This document shows, in pieces, positions 17,141-22,423 of a stretch of 22,423 nt of DNA (positions are counted from its first letter, which is position 1; every line of letters begins with the position of its first letter). The stretch comes from JASFQI01 sp050115555 (GTDB lineage: Bacteria > Desulfobacterota > DSM-4660 > Desulfatiglandales > HGW-15). The stretch is from positions 1-22,423 of the forward strand of contig JASFQI010000038.1 in NCBI GenBank assembly GCA_050115555.1, in the 5' to 3' direction. The notes under the pieces were generated by a model. It was given only the letters and a program-made list of their open reading frames with translations, did not search any database and had not been told where the DNA came from. The translations under genes and the position numbers were made by a program.

Positions 17141-17586
17141 GCTTAGCGGCCGGAGCCGTGTCCTGACAATGGAACGGGAGGGCAGTGGGCGTCATACGCA
17201 TGCTTTTCATCCGGGTCTCGAGCCGTGGGGATGCTTTCCTTCCGGGGCGATCCAGGGTTGGGATGTATTCCAGCGAGCCGCCCTGAGCGGAAATCGTAGG
17301 CATTTGGATACCCTGTCCCCCTTTCGGGGAGCTCTGCCGGGAAGACTTCGACTTGCCCCGCGATAGACAGGATCCACCCACTGAGGCCCTGCGCACCGAG
17401 TCAATTCCTGGTCTCCGGGATCGCTTCTCCAGGAAAGATGCCCACGCCCCTCGCCCCACCGAGCGTTTTTTTCATCAAAGATTCCTGAACAGAGTTTTAA
17501 ACCTTCACAAACACCTCCACCTCCACAGTTTTTATGGGCGGAGGGTGGAAGGGGAGATCGTGACATTGCGGAAGGGCCTCGTCTTC

Positions 17587-17624
17587 GCCGGACTTCTCCG
17601 TTGGGGACCCCCTGGCCAGTCCCC
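17587..17624 (-). other. Candidate structured segment with paired hairpins
   Basis: On the minus strand GGGGAC (17624-17619) pairs with GTCCCC (17608-17603) around a 10-base loop. It is followed closely by CGGAGAAGTCCG, a 4-bp stem capped by GAAG. Flanking bases are GC-rich. This may be a small structured RNA or part of a dispersed intergenic element; I do not recognise it with confidence. Confidence 0.3.
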
Positions 17625-17725
17625 GCCGAACTGCAGTAACCCAAGGGGAAGAAACGTTATGAACCATACAGACTTTGTTTGACTGGAACATAGTGCCCGG
17701 CGGGGATGGAACAGGGAGGGGGCGG

Positions 17726-17742
17726 CTTCCCCCACGGGGAAG
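17726..17742. other. Perfect 7-bp hairpin
   Basis: CTTCCCC (17726-17732) and GGGGAAG (17736-17742) pair around a three-base loop. There is no T-run on the plus side, nor an A-run on the other, so it is not a standard intrinsic terminator, though it could protect 3' ends of the convergent transcripts. Confidence 0.5.
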
Positions 17743-17876
17743 TCCGTAACGAAGACCGGCCCGGGAGCTCGGGAACGATCCCTCTTCCCACCCCGAAGCC
17801 CGGATGCCTCTTCAATACACTTACACCAACCCCTTCACATTCACAGGCTTTGGTGCGATCCAGTTTCGGGATATGC

Positions 17877-19442
17877 TCAGCGCTTTCTGCGGACCCGTTT
17901 TCGCCGCACCACTCGTTTTTTGCGGGGTTTTGAGTTCCCGGAACCCGTTTGAGCGTATTTCAGAACACCGTCGTCGGCGCTGGGGTGGAGGGGCTGCTTG
18001 TGCCGGCAGGTGGCCCGAGGGCATTTAAGCACGATTTCACCGCTGGATGAGAGGGACTCGACCAGAAAAGGATTGCTGCAACGGGGGCATTCTACATGGT
18101 GGGGTCGTCCCCAGCTGATGAATACACAGTTCTCGTCCGTACATGTATAGTAGGTCTTGCCCTTGGACGTGGTCTTTTCCTGCACAAAGGCCTGGCGGCA
18201 TACAGGGCACTGCATGGCCAGCTTCTCTTCGAATGCGGCAATGCGTTCCGCTACGATATCTTCTGCGCCGGTTTCCGAATCGCCTTCGAAAGGCGAAGAG
18301 GGCAAGGGCGATTCAGTCCGGGAGCGATCCGGGGAAGTCGTGACGTTGATTTCCGGGGTCTCGGCTTTTTTCACTCCGGCCGGTTCGGCAAGAGGGGCAT
18401 CCACAGACGGAGTTTCCTCCTCTTGAGCTTCATCTTGGACTGCTTCCTTGTCTTCCCGCTTCGCCTCCATTTCATTCTGGTCTTGAACCATTTCGGATGG
18501 CGGGATTTCTGCGCTGGAATCTTCTGATAAGACTTCGTCGACGATAACGGACTCATCTACGGGTGCCGATGGCTCGGGCCGGGACTCAGAGGCGATATCC
18601 GCAGGCTCATCCGGTATAGCGTCCAAGGGCGGGGGGGGCATCTCTTCACTGCGGTATACGTTTCCGGGGGCTTCAGGAGACGGGTTTTCCTGCCCGGGAG
18701 GGGCAAATTCCCCGCCCGAAACAATCAGCGCAGGCTCTTTGGATTCGGACGGGGTGGACTCCGTCGGGACGGAGGGAACCTTGGAGGCCGGGGACTTGAA
18801 CCGAATGGGCGAAGCAAAGGCCGGCCTGACGGCTGAAGGGCTTCGCCTGGGGGAGGTTGAGCGAGACGTGGAAGGCGCGGCGGATCGGCTCTTATCCGTG
18901 GAGGGAGCGGGGGGGCTCTTTCGAAACGGTCCGGCGCTGTGCCTTTGTAGTATTTGGTCGAGTTGGGAGAATGCGTCTGCAGTTGCCTTTCTTTCGGACT
19001 GGACCTCATCCAGGGTCTGAATGAAGTAGGCAACAAGGTTCAGCCCGGGCATCCCCGGAAAGGCGTGCTCCAGGAGATGGGCCATGGATATCGTTGGCTT
19101 GCCTGCATGAAGGCGGTCTTGTGCATCCACTTCAATGTAGCCGTTTTCCTGAAGCCAGATGAGAAGCTCATTCAGAGAATCATCTTGGACTAGACCCATT
19201 TCCGCAAGCTCATATTCCAGATCGGCACGGTCATAGCGCGGGACCGGATCCTCGCCCTGGGTGACTTCCTCTTCGCGATCCACCAGCAGGACGATGCAGG
19301 CCACGCTGGTCAGAGTCAAAGGAAGGCCGTGAATGCCGTTTCGTGTTCCTGTGATGCGTTCAAAGTGATGAGACAGTACCTGATCGAGCCTGTCACGCAA
19401 GACATGGTTTTCGGCGGGGCTGCCTGTCGGTTCCAGGGACAT
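17877..19442 (-). CDS. Unknown protein with disordered acidic/proline linker, two zinc ribbons and basic tail
   Basis: I do not recognise this 521-residue protein as a named family. ATG 19442 has AAGGAGTG upstream. Residues 1 to about 165 look folded and helical, with a winged-helix-like stretch (LNELLIWLQENGYIEVDAQDRLHAGKPTI, split here: LNELLIWLQENGYIE then VDAQDRLHAGKP). Residues about 170-400 are Ser/Pro-rich then Glu/Asp-rich, certainly low complexity. Two zinc ribbons follow with identical spacing: Cys412-X2-Cys415-X18-Cys434-X4-Cys439 and Cys452-X2-Cys455-X18-Cys474-X4-Cys479, similar to topoisomerase I C-terminal ribbons. The last 17 residues are nearly all Lys/Arg, suggesting nucleic-acid or polyanion binding. 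It is the third gene of a minus-strand set with ParA, 76 bases after the 177-residue gene. Role unknown; DNA binding is inferred. Confidence 0.85.
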   Translation of the reverse strand: MSLEPTGSPAENHVLRDRLDQVLSHHFERITGTRNGIHGLPLTLTSVACIVLLVDREEEVTQGEDPVPRYDRADLEYELAEMGLVQDDSLNELLIWLQENGYIEVDAQDRLHAGKPTISMAHLLEHAFPGMPGLNLVAYFIQTLDEVQSERKATADAFSQLDQILQRHSAGPFRKSPPAPSTDKSRSAAPSTSRSTSPRRSPSAVRPAFASPIRFKSPASKVPSVPTESTPSESKEPALIVSGGEFAPPGQENPSPEAPGNVYRSEEMPPPPLDAIPDEPADIASESRPEPSAPVDESVIVDEVLSEDSSAEIPPSEMVQDQNEMEAKREDKEAVQDEAQEEETPSVDAPLAEPAGVKKAETPEINVTTSPDRSRTESPLPSSPFEGDSETGAEDIVAERIAAFEEKLAMQCPVCRQAFVQEKTTSKGKTYYTCTDENCVFISWGRPHHVECPRCSNPFLVESLSSSGEIVLKCPRATCRHKQPLHPSADDGVLKYAQTGSGNSKPRKKRVVRRKRVRRKR

Positions 19443-19518
19443 CCGTTTTCCACTCCTTTTCGAAGATCCGCCTGAAGGTCGATATTCGGTTCAATTCGCG
19501 AGGCAGGCGTTGCGTGGG

Positions 19519-20052
19519 CTATGCCTCTCCGAGTTCTCCCATTTCTGAAAGCATTCCATGGGCCTCATCAGCCATACGTGTGATCCCGGCGCCTACGGAG
19601 TCATCCTCGGACGGTTGCCCTTCAGCGTCCTCTGAAGCTTCGGCGGCGTCTTCGAATATGGATGAGATCGTCTGCTCATACCCATCGGCGTCATCGCCGG
19701 TTTTCTTGACCGGAGGTTGCTCGCTCAACGGTTTCGCATCAGCCTCGGGTACATCGCTTTCAGTCGTATCGGGGTTCTGGTCGCCCGGGGGGGCACTTTG
19801 AATCTGAATACAGTGGCCCTTTCGGTCCAGCAGAATGGAGAGTGGCACCTTGACCTCGAACTCAAGGAGATAGGCGATTTGCCCATCGTGAACCACGAGG
19901 TCTCCGTTCTTGTAAGACACATCCTCCCCCAGTGGGAGGCGGTGCTCTGTAACGAAGAGGTTTTCGATTACGTTCCAGTCAAGGTCTGCCGTGATGCCGT
20001 CGATCAGCTCTTGTTCTCCGCTTCGGATGACATCGTCGTTGGTGACTTTCAT
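19519..20052 (-). CDS. Unknown 177-residue protein with acidic C-terminal half
   Basis: Not recognised. ATG 20052 is preferred over an upstream start at 20121 because AAGGAGT lies about seven bases before it, and 20121 would overlap parA. Residues about 1-35 look helical (VIRSGEQELIDGITADLDWNVI). Residues about 38-86 form a likely beta-rich domain containing LPLGEDVSYKNGDLVVHDGQ and AYLLEFEVKVPLSILLDRKG. The remaining 90 residues are Glu/Asp/Ser-rich and probably disordered, ending in a short amphipathic stretch. There are no membrane segments or catalytic motifs. It sits directly downstream of parA (73 bases), where ParB or a ParA adaptor would often be encoded. It has no ParB-type helix-turn-helix that I can see. 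Confidence 0.82.
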   Translation of the reverse strand: MKVTNDDVIRSGEQELIDGITADLDWNVIENLFVTEHRLPLGEDVSYKNGDLVVHDGQIAYLLEFEVKVPLSILLDRKGHCIQIQSAPPGDQNPDTTESDVPEADAKPLSEQPPVKKTGDDADGYEQTISSIFEDAAEASEDAEGQPSEDDSVGAGITRMADEAHGMLSEMGELGEA

Positions 20053-20125
20053 GGTAAGGACTCCTTTGGTTCTGTTTCGGATACCTGTTGGCGGGTGGGA
20101 AGCGGCACCCGCACCGCACAATCCT

Positions 20126-20983
20126 TTACTTCCCGGCCTCCTGCGGGTTTCTCTCGGTTTGTTCAGGTCGTTCCGGGACGTGCATTTGAGCCCGGCAGGC
20201 TGAAAGCCCCGGGGATTGGCCCAGGGCGTTCCGCGAGAGCACCTCTCTGGCCAGTTCCAGATACTGCTTCGCGCCGAGGGACGCTTCCTGGAGCAGTAGC
20301 GGCCTGGTCGGGTTCACAGGTTCCCCCGTGTTTCGGTGCCTGGGAATCACTGTCCGAAAGACCATTCCGTCAAGATGCCGGCGTGCTTCCCTTGCAATAC
20401 GGCGTGACACCGGGTCCTGGGGATCCGCCATGGTCAGCAGAATGCCCGCAATGTACAAGCCGTGATTGAAACGCCGCTTGAACGCGTGAACCAGGGCCAG
20501 GAGCCGGCTTAGACCTTCCAGTGCGAAGTACTCGCATTGCAAAGGAATAAGGACCCCGTCAGCAGCTACGAGCGCGTTGGCGGTGAGCAGCCCCAGGGAA
20601 GGCGGCGAATCGATGAGAATGCAATCGAACTTCTCTTTCACCGGATCCAGGCGGTTTCGAAGAACGTATTCCCTTTCCTGAACACCGCGGAAAGCAGATT
20701 CCGTGGAGTACATCTCCGGTTTTGCAGGCAGAATATTCAGGTAAGGGATTTCGCTGGGAACCAGGGCGCTTTGAATGTCCACACCGCCGGTCAGAACGCG
20801 GCTTAGCGTGGGTCCCCGGAACGAGCGGGAAATCCCCATAGCCGTGGATGCATTCCCCTGAGCATCGCAATCTACGAGAAGCGTGTTTTTTTCCGCAATA
20901 GCGAGCGCTGCCGCAAGATTTACGGCCGTAGTCGTCTTGCCCACCCCCCCCTTTTGGCTGACTATGCAGAGCACTTTTCCCAC
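20126..20983 (-). CDS. ParA/Soj family ATPase
   Basis: A deviant-Walker ATPase of the family that positions chromosomes, plasmids or protein cargo over the nucleoid. The GTG at 20983 gives MGKVLCIVSQKGGVGKTTT, the usual N-terminus, with KGGVGKTT at 11-18 (the signature Lys is Lys11), then DCDAQGNAST, and IDSPPSLGLLTANAL. The product has 285 residues, slightly longer than typical Soj through a C-terminal tail rich in Arg, Glu and Gln. The start is not certain. The upstream frame is open to 21145, and ATG 21046 has AAGGT upstream; in the GTG model the ribosome site is AGAGAGGCG followed by eight U residues. No parB lies beside it, and the downstream genes encode disordered acidic proteins, so a non-chromosomal cargo is possible. 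Confidence 0.93.
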   Translation of the reverse strand: MGKVLCIVSQKGGVGKTTTAVNLAAALAIAEKNTLLVDCDAQGNASTAMGISRSFRGPTLSRVLTGGVDIQSALVPSEIPYLNILPAKPEMYSTESAFRGVQEREYVLRNRLDPVKEKFDCILIDSPPSLGLLTANALVAADGVLIPLQCEYFALEGLSRLLALVHAFKRRFNHGLYIAGILLTMADPQDPVSRRIAREARRHLDGMVFRTVIPRHRNTGEPVNPTRPLLLQEASLGAKQYLELAREVLSRNALGQSPGLSACRAQMHVPERPEQTERNPQEAGK

Positions 20984-21080
20984 AAAAAAAACGCCTCTCT
21001 CGCGCTGGCGTGCCCATCGAAGAGAAATGTAGAAACCCTCCGTCATTCGAGCCGACCTTGCGTATTTTGGCCTGTCATTT

Positions 21081-21104
21081 GCACTCTTATGCGGTAAGAA
21101 GTGC
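21081..21104. promoter_or_regulatory. Imperfect inverted repeat in the divergent parA promoter region
   Basis: GCACT-CTTA-TGCGG-TAAG-A-AGTGC forms a 9-bp stem with one bulged A and a 5-base loop. It lies 98 bases before the preferred parA start. It may be an operator or an RNA hairpin in the parA leader. The regulator is unknown. Confidence 0.35.
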
Positions 21105-21166
21105 CTGATTCGTGCTTTTTCAAATATGCAAAACTCGTACCACACATGGGTTCAAAAAACCCTCGT

Positions 21167-21176
21167 CCGTGCACGG
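21167..21176. promoter_or_regulatory. Perfect 10-bp palindrome CCGTGCACGG
   Basis: A perfect palindrome close to the middle of the 278-bp gap between the divergent parA and acidic-repeat genes, next to a small GGGTT/AACCC stem-loop at 21148-21162. A protein-binding site is possible; the palindrome is short enough to occur by chance. Confidence 0.25.
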
Positions 21177-21261
21177 AATGGCCAAACGAAAATACTGCGC
21201 GAGCCACGTCTGTCGGGTGCCGCATCCCCATCGACTCGTCCGGATGGGATGGAATGATTTC

Positions 21262-22423
21262 ATGCTGGAGACACAGAAAACACAGTCAACCTGGGAAACC
21301 ATGATCAGCCTTTCGGGCATTGCGCAGGCGATCGAAGGGCTTGGCTACCGAAGCCTTCGATCCCTGAAGTTCCGGCTTGTGGATACCTTGCGGGCCTTCC
21401 ATGAGCAGGAGGGAGAAGCCGCATTTGTAAAGGGCTATGACAGCGACGACCTGATTCGGGTGTTGTGGAATACGGAAAAGGACTCGATTGCGCCGGCTTC
21501 CAGACGCCGTAACCTGAGCAGTCTTCGTTCCTCTGTCAATGCCGACCTGATGGCGTTGTTCCGGAAAGGCGGGAACCCGGAGGGCGTGATTATCAGCCTG
21601 GAAAACACGTTCATCCCATGCGAAGAGGCAAAGAACCAGACTCTCGAGGCGCTGAAAGGACTCTCCGGGGATGGGGAGGGTTCCTTGAATCCGAAACGGA
21701 TCGGAGAGCTCCTCAAAGGCATTCAGGAGTTGCTCTCACGTGCACAGGAGACCCGTCACGGGGAGATGAAGGTGGATGCGGGCGCCTTGAATGAAATTCA
21801 GGCCGTGGTTCGAGGACTGGCGCGTGACCTCGGGATTGGACCTGCTGATGAGGGAACGGAAGGTGTTGGGTCTCCCGGCACAGAAGCCGGTGCGTTCGAA
21901 TCCGGCTTCCCGAACGAGGCTCTTCCTCTTGCGGATGCCGAGCTCGAAGAGGTGGATGCCGACGAAGAGGTGACAGACGAAGCTTATGAGGACGTGGAGA
22001 TTGTGGAGGAGGAAGACGAAGCTCTGGAGGACGCCGAGCTCGAGGAGGCGGAGGGCGAAGAAGAGGTCACGGACGAGGCGTACGAGGCCGTGGAGGTCGT
22101 GGAGGAGGAGGAAGACGAAGCCCTGGAGGACGCCGAGCTCGAGGAGGCGGAGGGGAAAGAAGAGGTCACGGACGAGGCGTACGAAGCCGTGGAGGTCGTG
22201 GAGGAGGAGGGGGAAGACGCCCTGGAGGATGCCGAGCTCGAGGAGGCGGAGGGCGAAGAAGAGGTCACGGACGAGGCGTACGAAGCCGTGGAGGTCGTGG
22301 AGGAGGAGGAAGACGCCCTGGAGGATGGCGAGCTCGAAGAGGCGGAGGGCGAAGAAGAGATCACGGACGACGCCTACGAGGACGTGGAGGTTGTGGAGGG
22401 GGAGGGGGAAGACGCCCTGGAGG
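21262..22423 (+). CDS. Unknown protein with helical N-terminus and tandem hyperacidic repeats (partial, runs off the window)
   Basis: Open for 387 codons with no stop before the window end. ATG 21262 is chosen for GGGATGGAA just upstream; ATG 21244 and ATG 21301 are alternatives in the same frame. Residues about 1-195 look helical and mixed-charge, with AQAIEGLGYRSLRSLKFRLV, KGYDSDDLIRVLWNTEKDS and RIGELLKGIQELLSRAQE; no known domain was recognised. From residue 225 the protein consists of repeats of 32-33 residues with the pattern DAELEEAEGEEEVTDEAYEA then VEVVEEEEDEALE, almost all Glu/Asp, one Tyr per unit and no basic residues except one Lys. No signal peptide or membrane helix is seen. 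It is divergent from parA, suggesting shared control with that cluster. Confidence 0.85.
   Translation, partial: MLETQKTQSTWETMISLSGIAQAIEGLGYRSLRSLKFRLVDTLRAFHEQEGEAAFVKGYDSDDLIRVLWNTEKDSIAPASRRRNLSSLRSSVNADLMALFRKGGNPEGVIISLENTFIPCEEAKNQTLEALKGLSGDGEGSLNPKRIGELLKGIQELLSRAQETRHGEMKVDAGALNEIQAVVRGLARDLGIGPADEGTEGVGSPGTEAGAFESGFPNEALPLADAELEEVDADEEVTDEAYEDVEIVEEEDEALEDAELEEAEGEEEVTDEAYEAVEVVEEEEDEALEDAELEEAEGKEEVTDEAYEAVEVVEEEGEDALEDAELEEAEGEEEVTDEAYEAVEVVEEEEDALEDGELEEAEGEEEITDDAYEDVEVVEGEGEDALE
21934..22423 (+). repeat. Coding tandem repeat array, five units of 96-99 bp (continues beyond window)
   Basis: Units begin at 21934, 22030, 22129, 22228 and 22324 and are 96, 99, 99, 96 and 99 bp long. 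The second and fourth units differ by two synonymous substitutions and one codon-sized deletion, so duplication is recent or units are homogenised. All length changes are whole codons. The plus strand is strongly purine-biased (GAG/GAA codons). The last base of the window starts a sixth unit. Confidence 0.9.

Larger units (their letters stand above)
17141..17876. other. 736-bp interval without a recognisable gene
   Basis: This lies between two convergent genes. Several overlapping short frames exist on both strands, but all are low-complexity or Arg/Pro/Gly-rich with no familiar motif. The stretch holds two notable hairpins (17603-17624, 17726-17742), a T7 run at 17466-17472 with no good stem before it, and a dense, possibly structured segment at about 17540-17645. 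No tRNA, tmRNA, SRP RNA or RNase P signature was recognised. Confidence 0.55.

Noticed and set aside
17461..17475. T-run at 17466-17472 as an intrinsic terminator
   Set aside because: No GC-rich stem directly precedes the T-run.
17207..17644. 145-codon minus-strand frame in the gap after the IMPase-like gene
   Set aside because: No ribosome site or known motif was noticed; the composition is Arg/Gly/Pro-rich and it overlaps hairpin-rich sequence.
21885..21912. T-loop-like GTTCGAATCC with a small stem
   Set aside because: It is inside the open acidic-protein gene and no cloverleaf surrounds it.
21984..22364. Serine-rich minus-strand frame across the acidic repeat array
   Set aside because: It is the mirror of GAG/GAA/GAC codons (giving Ser/Ala/Thr) and has no independent coding evidence.

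Overview
The window looks like chromosomal DNA of a GC-rich Gram-negative bacterium. It has a complete Mla phospholipid-transport operon, an FtsH/FolP housekeeping block, and short intergenic repeat families that I associate from memory with Desulfobacterota (former Deltaproteobacteria, Syntrophobacter-like lineages). The lineage is an inference, not a database result. No rRNA, tRNA, CRISPR array or insertion sequence was found.

Layout. (1) 1-4784, plus strand: the tail of a probable metallophosphoesterase, then ftsH-folP-coaX-ldcA (protein quality control, folate, coenzyme A, murein recycling), with 4-bp stop/start overlaps at ftsH/folP and coaX/ldcA. A palindromic repeat lies just before coaX. 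(2) 4785-5228: a gene-free stretch with hairpins and a possible promoter. (3) 5229-8986: mlaE-mlaF-mlaD-mlaC-mlaA, a compact operon for lipid traffic between the membranes, closed by a clear intrinsic terminator at 9125-9160. (4) 9282-15250, plus strand: cobO, a crotonase-fold protein of the ECHDC3 type, an acyl-CoA dehydrogenase and a large Ski2/Mtr4-like helicase. A heptanucleotide repeat array lies between cobO and the crotonase gene. (5) 15248-17140: a repeat element fills the gap between the stop codons of the helicase and a convergent iron-sulfur flavoprotein gene (minus). A divergent inositol-monophosphatase-like gene (plus) follows. (6) 17141-17876: 736 bp with no convincing gene but several hairpins. 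(7) 17877-22423: a minus-strand cluster of a ParA-type ATPase, a 177-residue unknown protein and a 521-residue protein with paired zinc ribbons. Facing it is a plus-strand gene whose product ends in tandem, extremely acidic repeats of about 33 residues that run off the window.

The best candidate for something undescribed is region 7. A ParA ATPase without a recognisable ParB sits with three proteins carrying long acidic or disordered regions, one of which also has zinc ribbons and a strongly basic tail. The layout resembles ParA-driven cargo-positioning systems, but cargo and function cannot be read from the sequence. Other points of interest are a dispersed hairpin repeat present in two copies here (4814-4850 and 15251-15288), two enzyme-fold proteins lacking canonical catalytic residues (crotonase and inositol-phosphatase folds), and a MlaA with a long N-terminal extension and no lipobox.
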